From assembly GCA_019096155.1 (NCBI GenBank), contig JAHCVI010000002.1, positions 3,596,001 through 3,660,000 of the forward strand: DNA of 64,000 bases, in the 5' to 3' direction. The notes under the pieces were generated by a model, which was not told where the DNA came from, did no database searches, and worked only from the letters and a program-made list of their open reading frames with translations. Of the stretch, positions 46,720 through 57,241 are shown one piece after another; the stretch's first letter is position 1, and each line of letters starts with the position of its first letter. Position numbers and translations under genes: made by a program. The DNA is from Staphylotrichum longicolle. Taxonomy: Eukaryota > Ascomycota > Sordariomycetes > Sordariales > Chaetomiaceae.

Positions 46720-48098
46720 CTTGGCTGGATGTTCGTAATGTGAGTTTTGGGTTGCCAAGTACCAAGACGCCCAAAGATGTCTCGCCTGCGAACGGCGTTT
46801 CTAAAATATTCAAACAACGACGATCTTCGGTGAGTTTCTTTTATAGATTTGGAAGGTTGCCAACGGAGAGTGGGTCACAGGATTCCAGGTTTTCCAATTC
46901 TTTGTCAAAGGTTGACAACTGTTTCAGATGGGAACGAGTGAGGCCCAGGAACGATCGAGTTTCCACTGGCGGTGTAAACGACGACTTAGATATAGATAAA
47001 AAGGTCAACAAACCAACCGTAGATGACCAATATACACTTGTTGAGAGATGACAAGATGAAAACGATCTACTGGGAGATGGCGGTAGTCACGCGATCGTGA
47101 ATGTCGAGGTCTGTTAGCTAACAGAAAGCCAATTGCGGATCGTCCGAAAAGCCGCTGGCAGCCGCTTGGAGAAATGCAGGGCAGCAAGCACCGACTTCGG
47201 GCTTCTCGTCCCAAGTCAGCAGCGTGAATGCAACAGCACATTGTTGTCGAAGCAGATAAGACATCCATGGCCGGCAGTTGCGGTGGTGGGCTCTGGGCTC
47301 GGTGCAGACCGATAAAGCATGGAGTGCTAGGATTCCTTTTGCACAGCTTGTGAAGGCCCGATAGCGGATGGGCCTGCTGCAAAACTGATGGCAGATGTTG
47401 GCCGGGGTCATGCACACAGAACTTGAGGATTCCACGAAATTCAAGGAGCTAGTTGACGAGAGCTTAGAAGACCAGTTTCAGCGGGCTGAATGAAGACTTT
47501 ATATTTCCTAGCTTTCCGTGGGGGTTCAACACTTCCTCCACGCTTTTCGATCGCCGTGGGCTTGGCAAGACCACCAACCTTAATATGGACGGAAACTGTC
47601 TCGATTCCATGATTGAGGAACACTGTGCTGTCCGGAAAACAAAAGAACAAAACCTGTCCCACGTTGAAATGGTATGTATTGTGACATTCAAAAACTTGGG
47701 CACCCTCTTCTTGAGGCACCACGTACGACGGTAGAGATTCAATCTTTCACAGAACGGTGTATGTAATTCCTCGTCGATTTCAAGATCGAATTTCCAAGCG
47801 TCCCCGGCGGGCCGGAGTCCCGGATGCTGCAAAGTGCATGAATGCCCACGTCTTGGCAGGGTCCGTTGATCATCCAACCCCGCCAACAGAACAATTTGTG
47901 AACGCCAAGCCTTGCACAATTTCGAAAACAGGCGGGGACCTGACCTGGTGTTAGTCGCTCGAAGGCGGGCGATCAGAGGAGAATTTTTTCCATCCTACCC
48001 TATTTTATCAGGAGCAGCCGTATTCCTTTTTTCTCCGGGGCTCTCACTTCCCTTCGCCTTTGAACAAAGTCTGTTTTCCGCTGTAAACAACCGAAACA
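46720..48098. promoter_or_regulatory. 1.4 kb divergent intergenic region
   Basis: Between the asparaginase (minus) and SET/NAP (plus) starts, so it holds both promoters. AT-richer than the coding regions. Open frames crossing it are not supported. Confidence 0.5.
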
Positions 48099-49236
48099 AT
48101 GGCCGCCTCTCTGGAAGAAGTCATGATCAGCTACGAGGAGCTGTCCGACCTCGAGCATGAGTTCGACGAGGTCGAGACGGAGATCAGTGAGTTCGGGGAC
48201 CTTGACGGCTTGGAACTCGACCACAAGAGGCTAACACAATTCCCCGCGCAGTCCGTCAGCAGTACGCCCTCTCCAAGTCGCTCTACGTCAAGCGCGCCGA
48301 GCTGGCTGCCAAGATCCCCAACTTCTGGCCGCTCGTGTTCGAGCAGGCGCCCATGGACATCGACGAGTACATCCAGCCTTCCGACTCGGCCCTGCTTCTG
48401 TCGTCGCTCAAGTCCATCTCGGTGAGCCGCTTCGAGCTCGACGAGGACGAGAAGAACGGCGACCCCCGCAGCATGGCCATCCGCTTCGAGTTCGCCGAGA
48501 ACGACCACTTCGAGGACAAGGTGCTGGAGAAGAAGTTCTGGTGGCGCCAGAGCAAGGACGGTTTCGCCGGCCTCGTCAGCGAGCCCATCGACATCAAGTG
48601 GAAGAAGGGCAAGGACCTGACGGATGGCCTGCTGAGCCTCGTCAAGGCCGTCTACGATGAGCAGGTGGCGAAGCCCAAGGTGGAGACCAAGGACAAGAAG
48701 GCCAAGGTCCAGTTGACCGAGAAGCAGAAGGCACTCAAGAACAAGATTGACAGCACCGGTATGGGCGGTGTCAGCTTCTTTGCGTGGTTTGGCTACATCG
48801 GCGAGTATGTCACTGCTGAGGAGAGCAAGGAAGCCATTGCGGAGGAGAAGGAGGAGCGCCGGAAGAGGAAGGCCGGCGAGGAGGTCGCCAAGAAGGAGGA
48901 CGAGGACGACGAGATGGATGAGGATGATGAGGACGACGAGGACGATGAGGATGACGACTTGGATATCTTCCCCACTGGCGACGCCGTCGCCATGGCCATT
49001 GCGGATGATCTGTGGCCTGGTGCGCTCAAGTACTTCAGTGAGTCGGCTCCTACTACCAGTTTACATGCGATGAGGTGGCTAACACCATAGCAGTCCAAGC
49101 CCAAGAGCAAGACATGATGAGCGAGCTCGACTTTGAGACGGACGATGAGGACGAGGACGAGGACGAGGAGATGGAGGACGGCGCTCCCCAGCCGAAGAAG
49201 AAGCACAAGGGCTGCGCTCACGGCTGCGCTCACTGA
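48099..49236 (+). CDS. SET/NAP-family histone chaperone
   Basis: Nuclear histone chaperone of the SET/TAF-I/Vps75 branch of the NAP fold. Exons 48099-48186, 48252-49037 and 49091-49236 give 339 aa. An N-terminal coiled-coil dimerisation helix (LSDLEHEFDEVETEI) is followed by the earmuff domain (IPNFWPLVFEQAP, FELDEDEKNGDP, FEFAENDHFEDKVLEKKFWW, SFFAWFG), then acidic stretches. The last intron ends in TAGCAG, two acceptors three bases apart; the second gives 338 aa. The tail after the final acidic run ends KKKHKGCAHGCAH, which I do not recognise from NAP proteins. I cannot tell SET from Vps75 orthology by eye. Confidence 0.93.
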
Positions 49237-50400
49237 TCTGGTTGCTGCTGCCGGATCTTGTCACGACCAAGTCTACGATACCCCATAGACTCTCATGATT
49301 TGGGAAGATGATAATGCTATTTTATGATGACGGATAGATAAAAAAGAGCTTCGCTGGTATCTTGAAAGACACGCACTAGTTCAGAAAAACAGCTGTGCTC
49401 CCAAACCCCTGGTTCGTGAGGGCCCAGATGGCTTGGCGCTACGTCAAGCTCAGGGGTACCCTGTGGTGAGGGGCATGGCGTCTCAGAGTTGCTCTTCAAC
49501 ACCACCACCATCGCACTTGGCTTACCACACCCACCGCACGTGCAATGAATGAGACAAATCATCTCAAAACAGATAACCCAAATTCCTTCAAGGCCATCCT
49601 GGCGAGATGGGACAACCCATCTATTTTTCCCACAAGATCTTCAGATCATCGGCGAGCAGAGACTTGGCATCCCGTCTTGCTCGGCCGCGATTCGTGACAC
49701 AAAAGGGGGGTCCACCCGCCATCTCGAACTCCAAGTGTTTCAGCCTCTCTTGTCTCCCAGAGCTCCCGAACGGCGGTACCTGGGACATCCGGGAAACCCA
49801 AGAGATTGCAGGCCACCCTTGGCCTGGGGTCAATCATGGGAATGTTTCGTTGTGTGTGCGCGTCGTGGGCGGGTGCAAAGACCCCTTTGAGGGTAAAGGT
49901 TAGCAGGCGGAGACGGTTCCGTCTTCTCGCCTTTTCCATGTTCCTCCTCTTTGCACCTATCCCCTCAGTTTTATTTACTCGTTTACTTTGGATTGCTGTG
50001 TTGGTTCAGAGTTTATGGCCGACTACTGGTAGCCCTCCTTTCTTCATTCTCTTTCTTTTTCTTATCCCTCTTCCTCTTCGATTCGTCACCCGCTCTGGAC
50101 GCGGCTTGTTGCTCGTTTTGTTCCCAACCCCCCGAGGCTGTGCCATTCCTTTGTTTACGCCCGAAAATATTACAACGCACCCCAACTTGACGACTCCAGT
50201 GGTTTTATTCGGCGACAAGCTATCTGGTTCCGGATCTGTTCGTCAGAAAGTCAGCGTTTCGTCCCTGCTGCTGGACCGCGGTCTGACGAGCTACCGGTCT
50301 CCCACGTTATAAGCATGGTCGTGCCTCTACGGCCTCTTCTCTAAAGCTTTGTTTTTAATTATTTGTCACTCTTTGGTTGTGGGCGCACATTGTTGGAATC
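49237..50400. other. 1.2 kb intergenic region
   Basis: 3' flank of SET/NAP and promoter of the GH76 gene. A pyrimidine-rich strand (TTC/CTT/TTTTC runs) occupies about 50035-50090, as is common upstream of fungal genes. No gene seen. Confidence 0.55.
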
Positions 50401-51898
50401 ATGAGGTTATTCGGGCTCGCGGCATGTCTGAGTGTCTTGGTGCCAGCGGCGACGGCAATCGACTTGGTCCTAGGGAATGAAGGTCAGCTCACCAGTAGCC
50501 CGGGACACAAACGCCTCGAGTAAACTAACCCAGTGAAGACTCTGTCAAGACCGCTGCCAGCACAATAGCCTTTGGGCTGGTCAAGTACTATACCGGTACG
50601 AGCCATTCATAGCGCTCACACCCACAAATTTGTTCCACGTCCTGACTTTCGTACCTCTCACAGGTAACAACACAGGCGACACACCGGGGAACCTTCCCGA
50701 CCCTTATTTCTGGTGGGAAGCAGGCGCCATGTTTGGCACTCTGATCGACTACTGGGCGCTCACCGGAGACGACTCCTACAACGCCATCACATCTCAAGCC
50801 CTCGTCCACCAAGGCACCGAGAACGCCGACTTCATGCCGCGAAACCAGACACGCACGCTGGGCAACGACGACCAGGGCTTCTGGGGGATGGCCGCCATGT
50901 CCGCGGCAGAGAACAACTTCCCCAACCCGCCGGCCGACCAGCCGCAATGGCTCGCCCTCGCCCAGTCCCTCTTCAACCAGTGGGCCTCGCGGTGGGACGA
51001 GGCGACGTGCGGCGGGGGGCTCCGCTGGCAAATCTTCACCTTCAACAACGGCTTCAACTACAAGAACTCCATCTCCAACGGCTGCTTCTTCAACATCGCC
51101 GCGCGCCTGGCGCGGTACACGGGCAACGAGACGTACTCGCAGTGGGCCGACAAGATCTACACGTGGCAGGAGACGGTCGGGCTGATCACGCCCGACCACA
51201 AGGTGCGCGACGGCATCCACATCGACCTGGCCACCAACACGTGCCCGACCATGGACCAAAACGAGTGGAGCTACAACACGGGCATCTTCCTGCACGGCGC
51301 GGCCGTCATGTACAACCACACCAACGGCTCCTCCATCTGGCGGACCCGCGTCGACGGCATGCTCGAGGGCGCCACGGCCACCTTCTTCGACCCCGACAGC
51401 AAGGTCATGTTCGAGCAGCTCTGCGAGCCCTCGGGCTTCTGCAACAACGACCAGCGAAGCTTCAAGGGGTACCTGACCCGCTGGCTGGCCGGCACCACGC
51501 AGATGGCCCCGCACACCTTCGACATCATCCACCCGCTCCTCGTCACCGACGCGACCGCCGCGGCCAGGGCCTGCGTCGGGTCCCCGCCCCCGCCGGCGTT
51601 CAAGGGCCACGCGGGCACGGCGTGCGGGTTCCGCTGGACGACGGGCGGGTTCGACGGGTCGACGGGCGTCGGCGAGCAGATGAACGCGCTGTCGGCCGTC
51701 ATGTACACGCTCGTGGGCAAGGTGGCCGCGCCCGTGACGGCCGACACGGGCGGCACGTCGCAGGGCAACGTCAACGCCAAGGCGCACGAGGAGATTGGCG
51801 AGCGGCCCATCACGCTCGGCGACCGGGTTGCGGCCGGGTTCGTCACGTCGGCGATCGCGCTGGGCGTCGTGGCCGGGTGCGCGTTTGTTACGATATAG
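50401..51898 (+). CDS. GH76 mannan endo-1,6-alpha-mannosidase (Dcw1/Dfg5 type), GPI-anchored
   Basis: Cell-wall enzyme thought to process the mannan core of GPI anchors and help transfer GPI proteins to wall glucan. Exons 50401-50482, 50539-50595 and 50664-51898 give 457 aa. A signal peptide ends near residue 19 (PAATA|ID). The catalytic Asp pair is visible in LGNDDQGFWGMAA, and other family blocks are PYFWWEAGAMFGTLIDYW, CGGGLRWQIF, YKNSISNGCFFNIAARLAR, NTGIFLHGAAVMYN and CGFRWTTGGFDGSTGVGEQM. A hydrophobic C-terminus (FVTSAIALGVVAGCAFVTI) after a Gly/Asn/Ala spacer fits a GPI signal. The exon 2 acceptor (TGAAG) is the one that keeps DSVKTA in frame. Confidence 0.94.
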
Positions 51899-52942
51899 GG
51901 CCCGGGTGGCTGGTTGGGTGGGTGGCTGGGTAACCTCGGGTTTGGGCGATATTGTAAGGGGCTGGGTTGGGATGGATGGATGGATCATGACGACGGCGTT
52001 TGGGGGCATGGCATTGTCTGGCGTTTGGAGGTATTTCTTTTTTTTTTCTCAGGGTATTGGGACATCAACAGCTCTGAGAGCTGGCTTCAGGTTTGGATAC
52101 AGAGCGATGATGGATTTGGCACAGCGAAAGTAAGAAACAATTAAGGGATAGGCGGTCATGGGCTCAGATGATGACGGGTATGAAGCTCCAGAAATACAGT
52201 ACATATTGTCTATCAAGAGAGCAAGCACGTTACATGCTAGAGTAAGGCATTCCATCCTAGCGAGATGAATAAACTTCCAATGCTACCTAGATAGGTGTGT
52301 AAAGACCAAGAGCTGGGAGGAATTTGGCAGGCGGAGCCGGCACCGGAAAGAACTCGCTCCAAGCTCGCTCTCTCGGCACCGCTGGCGTCGACCGTGACCG
52401 CCCTGCTGGATTAGCCCGCCACGATGATTCGGCAATCGAGAGTGAGGTCACCTGCAGTAGCGTGAGTTGCACAAAACTGGAAAAGCCCCACAAGAACTGG
52501 GCAATGTCCGGCCCCGCACTCACCCCACCTTGGATATCAGATGCCGTCCATGATCGGGCAAGCTCTCCCGAACAGGTCCCTGAAAGGCCGCCTGCCGAAA
52601 CAGACACCATCCCATCTCTTCACTTGGCGACCCTATTCTTCGGACACGCTAGTTCTAGCAGAGCGCACTCTTACATTTAGCTCCCAGGACCCGGGAGTCA
52701 GCCCCTTTTTCCGTGCACGAGACCCTGCAAGAAACACTACACTCACTTCGACTTACAGCCAGCGACGGTGTCGTGTCACAAAACCCGACGTGGTTGTCCA
52801 TGATAGACATTCTCGAAGATATCCTTGAAGCCTCTCTGATCTCTCTGAGAGCTTTGTCTAATCCCAACAACTTACACGATCCGACTTACAACTCCCTACT
52901 CACTTACCCTTGTCCCACAACTTCCAGCAACGGCCACTCAGC
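51899..52942. other. 1 kb intergenic region
   Basis: Between the GH76 and dihydroxyacetone kinase genes, both plus. Contains GGTTGGGTGGGTGGCTGG and GGATGGATGGAT simple repeats near 51910-51985 and a T10 run near 52036. No gene seen. Confidence 0.55.
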
Positions 52943-54793
52943 ATGTCGTCGAAACACTTCATATCCGACCCGACCCATCTCGTCACGTCCGCGCTCCACT
53001 CCTTGACCCTGACCAACCCCGGCCTGGCGCTCGACACCCACCACAAGGTCATCTACCGCCGCCCGGGCTATGGCCCGGCTTCTCAGCGCGTGCACATCGT
53101 CTCGGGCGGCGGGTCCGGCCACGAGCCCTCTTTTGGGGCCATGGTCGGCCCCGGCCTCCTCAGCGCCGCCGTGGCGGGCACCATCTTCGCCAGCCCCAGC
53201 GCCGAGCAGATCCGCGCGGGCATCATGGCGAGGGTTGACCACGCCAGCCATGGGGAGGACGGCGGGGTGCTGGTGACGGTGATGAACTACACGGGTGATG
53301 TGCTCAACTTCGGGGTGGGGGTGGAAAAGGCACGAGCCGCCGGTGTCAAGGTCGAGATGGTGGTTGTCGGCGATGATGTGGGTGTCGGGAGGACCAAGGG
53401 GGGCAAGGTCGGGAGGAGGGGAATTGCCGGGACGGTGCTGGTGCACAAGATCAGCGGCGCGCTGGCGGCGCAGGGACGGAGCCTGAACGAGGTTGCAAAG
53501 GTGGCCAGGTTGGTGGCCGAGAATCTGGTGAGTGTAGGGGCGAGTCTGGAGCATGTCCATGTGCCTGGGAGGGCGAAGCCAGATGCCAGCTCGGCCGAGT
53601 ATCTGAAGGACGGAGAGGTGGAAATTGGGATGGGAATTCACAACGAACAGGGGTCCAGCCGAGAGGCGGTCGAGCTGCCAGAGATGGTGAGCAAGATGCT
53701 CGCGCAGATGCTGGACCAGAGCGACAGCGACAGGGCGTTCCTCCATGTCAACTCGAACGAGGTGGTGCTGCTGGTGAACAACCTGGGCGGAGTCAGCGTG
53801 CTGGAGATGGGCGGGATCGTTGCCGAGGTGGTGGCGCAACTGGAAAAGCGCTACAACATCCGGCCGGTGCGTATCCTCAGCGGGACATTCATGACGAGTC
53901 TCAACGGGCTCGGGTTCAGCATCACGCTGCTGAACGTCGTCAACACTGACATTGGCGGGCCGAGCATGATCGAGCTGCTCGATTTCCCGTGCGAGGCCAC
54001 GGGCTGGTCGTCTCCCATCTCCAAGGGCACATGGAGAGAGAAGAACACGGCAACCCGGGAGCAGGATGCCTCGATTGGGGGTGACATCAAGCCCGGCGGT
54101 TTGAAGATGGACGGCTCTGCCGCACAGCACGCCCTCACCAGAGCCTTGGAAACGGTTGTTGCCGTGGAGCCAGAAGTGACGCGCTACGACACCGTTGTTG
54201 GAGACGGCGACTGCGGAATTGGCCTTAAGAGGGGTGCCGAGGGTAAGCGAGACGACGATTCACCCCCTGGTGGTGCATTGCTAACAGACGCAGCCATCTT
54301 GAGCCACCTGCAGGCCAATCAGCTGTCGGGAGACGCCGTCGTGGACGTGGCCAACATTGTCCCCGTTATTGAGCGCGAGATGGACGGTACTTCGGGCGCC
54401 TTGTACGCCATCTTCTTCAACGCCCTGGTGGCCTCGCTGAGGGCGCAGGGCCAGGGCGAGGCGTCTCCCAAGGTCTGGGCGGCTGCGCTGAGGCAGAGCT
54501 GCGACACGCTCTCCAGGTACACGCCAGCTCGGCCGGGAGACCGCACACTTGTGGACGCCCTGTACCCGTTTGTCGAAGTGCTGGAGCAGACGGGCGACGT
54601 CAGGCAGGCGGCCGAGGCAGCTCAGGAGGCAGCTGAGGGCACGAAGGGCATGAAAGCCAGCCTGGGCCGGACCGTGTACGTCGGCGGGTCTGGCTTCGAG
54701 CAGGTGCCCGACCCGGGGGCGTGGGGTCTTGCCAGCTTCTTTCTGGGGCTGGCGGGAATCAAGAAAGGGGACGAGGGGTGGGAGAAGTTGTGA
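52943..54793 (+). CDS. dak1: dihydroxyacetone kinase (ATP-dependent, DhaK-DhaL)
   Basis: Phosphorylates dihydroxyacetone (and glyceraldehyde) using ATP, part of glycerol catabolism and detoxification in the cytosol. Exons 52943-54242 and 54294-54793 give 599 aa. The DhaK half carries GGGSGHEP (residues 55-62) and His233 in MGIHNEQG, the residue that binds substrate covalently. The DhaL half carries the acidic nucleotide-metal motif VVGDGDCG (Asp421, Asp423) and ends near AWGLASFFLGLAGI. The single 51-nt intron is in frame and has no stop, so an unspliced message would insert 17 residues inside the DhaL domain, after GIGLKRGAE. ATG 52943 is the first ATG of the frame. Confidence 0.95.
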   Translation: MSSKHFISDPTHLVTSALHSLTLTNPGLALDTHHKVIYRRPGYGPASQRVHIVSGGGSGHEPSFGAMVGPGLLSAAVAGTIFASPSAEQIRAGIMARVDHASHGEDGGVLVTVMNYTGDVLNFGVGVEKARAAGVKVEMVVVGDDVGVGRTKGGKVGRRGIAGTVLVHKISGALAAQGRSLNEVAKVARLVAENLVSVGASLEHVHVPGRAKPDASSAEYLKDGEVEIGMGIHNEQGSSREAVELPEMVSKMLAQMLDQSDSDRAFLHVNSNEVVLLVNNLGGVSVLEMGGIVAEVVAQLEKRYNIRPVRILSGTFMTSLNGLGFSITLLNVVNTDIGGPSMIELLDFPCEATGWSSPISKGTWREKNTATREQDASIGGDIKPGGLKMDGSAAQHALTRALETVVAVEPEVTRYDTVVGDGDCGIGLKRGAEGKRDDDSPPGGALLTDAAILSHLQANQLSGDAVVDVANIVPVIEREMDGTSGALYAIFFNALVASLRAQGQGEASPKVWAAALRQSCDTLSRYTPARPGDRTLVDALYPFVEVLEQTGDVRQAAEAAQEAAEGTKGMKASLGRTVYVGGSGFEQVPDPGAWGLASFFLGLAGIKKGDEGWEKL

Positions 54794-55437
54794 GAGGAGA
54801 GGAGGAGAGGGGGGTTTGCAGTGTTGCAGGGCGCCGAGAGGAGGGGAAGTGGATGACGGTGTCTGTCCATTGTCCATTGTGTGTGTTGATTGCTCCATCA
54901 CGAGCTTGACACCAAATATTAGTGTTAGCCCATCCGGATATCTTTTGCCGTAGTGACTGATCGCATTGCGATGTCCATCCAGCTCTAGGGCCAACCCGGG
55001 GGTTGGTTGTGTAAGTTGGAGGTTTTGGTTGCATCCTGCCAGTTAAACGTTGAGCGGGTTTGGAGCGGTGCTGCTGTGCTAGGCTGCCTTGGCTGCGTGC
55101 AGCTGCCAACAGATGCGCTGGGCTGGCGTGCATTCCCGACCGGGGTCCCTTGGCCCGGGGCCGATGATTTGCGCGGTCACCTTCGGGCCAGTAAAAGCTG
55201 CAACTGCCAATCGCAGCAGACCTTGGAAGTTTGAAAAGACGGCGGCGGCAGCAAGTGACTTGGGCCTCGGCGCGCACTTCTCGGTCAATGGTCCACTGTC
55301 TGAGGGGGAATATCGCCAGACGCTCCTTTTAAATGTTCGCCCAGACGACGATTGCCACCCGAGCGGTGCCGGTAGCATCAGCAGCTTCATCTGCCTGTCG
55401 CGCCTGCAACCGCACAAGCTCCTTCTCCTTCTTCGCC
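54794..55437. other. intergenic/5' leader of EHD3-like gene
   Basis: Holds the promoter of the next gene. From 55333 an ATG-started frame runs in phase into that gene and would add 35 Ala/Ser/Arg-rich residues. Confidence 0.5.
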
Positions 55438-56974
55438 ATGCCTCTCAGAGCCAAGCTGCTGCCCCAGCAGCTGCAGCAGTCGCAGCAGTCACAACGATCG
55501 GTATGCCGCCTGTCATAGCTCTGTCATGCTCTTTATCCCGGCCAACCACCTAGCACTTGGAAAGCGACGGCCACTGACAATGGACCCTGCCCAGATATCG
55601 ACCCAAAGAGCAGTCGGCCTCTTCAAGCCCCGCGACGGCGACGAACCCGAAGATGTCCTCTTCAACAGCCTCTACGGCCTCCGTTCCATCGAGCTCAACC
55701 GCCCCAAGAAGCTCAACGCCCTCAACGGCTCCATGATCCGCAAGATCGCCCCGCGCATGCTCGAGTGGTCCAAGTCGGACATGGCCAACGTCATCGTCAT
55801 GAAGGGCGCAGGGGAAAAGGCCTTCTGTGCCGGCGGTGATGTCGCTCAGCTGGCTCAGTGGAACAAGTCGGGGCCTGAGGGCCAGGAGAAGTCCAAGGAG
55901 TACTTCGCCCAGGAATACCAGCTCGACCACCTGATTGCCACCTACAACAAGCCCTACATTGCCTTCATGGACGGCATCACCATGGGCGGCGGTGTCGGCC
56001 TCAGCATCCACGCCCCCTTCCGCATCGCCACCGAGCGCACCGTCTTCGCCATGCCCGAGACCACGATTGGCTTCTTCCCCGATGTTGGCGCCTCCTTCTT
56101 CCTCCCCAGGATGCCCGGCTTTGTCGGCACCTACCTCGCCCTGACCAGCTCCCGCCTCACCGGCGCCAACGTCTTCTACGCCGGCATCGCCACGCACTAC
56201 CTGCACTCGACCTCGCTCCCACGCCTCGAGTCCCGCCTCGCCGAGCTGCGCTTCCAAGACTACGACGACATGGACACCCGCCTGGCGGCCATCAACGCCA
56301 CCATTGAGGAGTTCGTCACGGGCCTGCCGCACGACGAGCCGATCCTGCTGGGCGGCGAGCTGCGCAAGGCCATCGACCGGTGCTTCTGCCACGACAGCGT
56401 CGACCAGATCCTGCGCGCCCTCGAGGAAGAGAAGGGCGCGACGCGCAAGTGGGCCGAGGAGACCCTGGCCACGCTGCACAAGCGCTCCCCCACCGCCGTG
56501 CACGTCACGCTGCGCCAGATGCGCATCGGTGCCAAGTGGAGCATCCGCGACACCTTTGTGCGCGAGCACGCCATCGCCTCCAAGTTCATGGCCTCGCACG
56601 ACTTCACCGAGGGCGTGTCCGCCCTGCTGATCGACAAGCGGCCCGCCAACTGGCAGCCCGCCTCCCTCGAGGCCATCCCGGCCGACCAGAGCGCCAAGCT
56701 TACCGAGGACTTCTTCATCGTGCCGCGGGACGAGCCCCAGCTGCGGCTGCTGACCTCGGCCAACTACGACGAGTACCCGTACCCCAAGTTCGGCGTGCCC
56801 ACCGAGGTCGAGGTGGAGAAGAAGGCCATGCTGGGCAACATGACGCGCAGCCAGATCGTCGACTCCTTTGTCCAGGAGAGGAATCAGAAGCAGGGCGTCA
56901 AGGAGGTTGTCCAGGAGATTGTGGACCGCAAGATGACGGGCGGGGCCAAGGCGGTGGGCAAGTGGACATACTAG
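55438..56974 (+). CDS. ehd3: 3-hydroxyisobutyryl-CoA hydrolase (HIBCH/Ehd3)
   Basis: Mitochondrial crotonase-fold enzyme of valine breakdown; the yeast orthologue is also found with the small mitoribosomal subunit. Exons 55438-55500 and 55565-56974 give 490 aa. Family blocks are clear: SIELNRPKKLNALNGSM, GEKAFCAGGDVAQLAQW, AFMDGITMGGGVGLSIHAPF, PETTIGFFPDVGASFFLPR and the C-terminal HIBCH-specific region to KWTY. The start is uncertain. I take MPLRAKLLPQ as a targeting peptide, but the in-frame ATG at 55333 would give a longer Ala/Arg/Ser-rich presequence. The intron acceptor that keeps this frame is the unusual GAAAG; the nearer TAG at 55551-55553 would need a different upstream frame. Confidence 0.9.
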
Positions 56975-57241
56975 AGGTGCGAGGGGTGTATGATAGAACA
57001 ATGTATGATGTATGGCTGTCCATATTCTCAATCTAGAGATGTATGATGTGTTGGATACCATTACTATGCGGGGCGAGCCTTCTGGGCCTTCATTTTGACC
57101 TGTCAATGCTGCGTGCCCTCCCGGGCAACGGCACGGGTGTCCGTAAGATGGCCTCTGAATCCTCTGAGCCTGACTTGGTTTGCACCAACGACCATCGATC
57201 ATTATCACATAACTTGGGCCCCACGGGCCGTTTTGTCTATC
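56975..57241. other. short convergent gap
   Basis: 267 bp between the stop codons of EHD3 (plus) and SEC59 (minus); 3' UTR sequence of both. Nothing else seen. Confidence 0.6.

Noticed and set aside
50588..52009. 473-codon minus-strand frame
   Set aside because: Antisense shadow of the GH76 gene; Arg/Val/His-rich composition without motifs.
52904..54130. 408-codon minus-strand frame
   Set aside because: Antisense shadow of the dihydroxyacetone kinase gene.
55550..57208. 552-codon open frame on the minus strand
   Set aside because: Exact antisense shadow of the EHD3 gene; a repetitive Gly/Val/Glu/Ala composition caused by GC-rich third positions.
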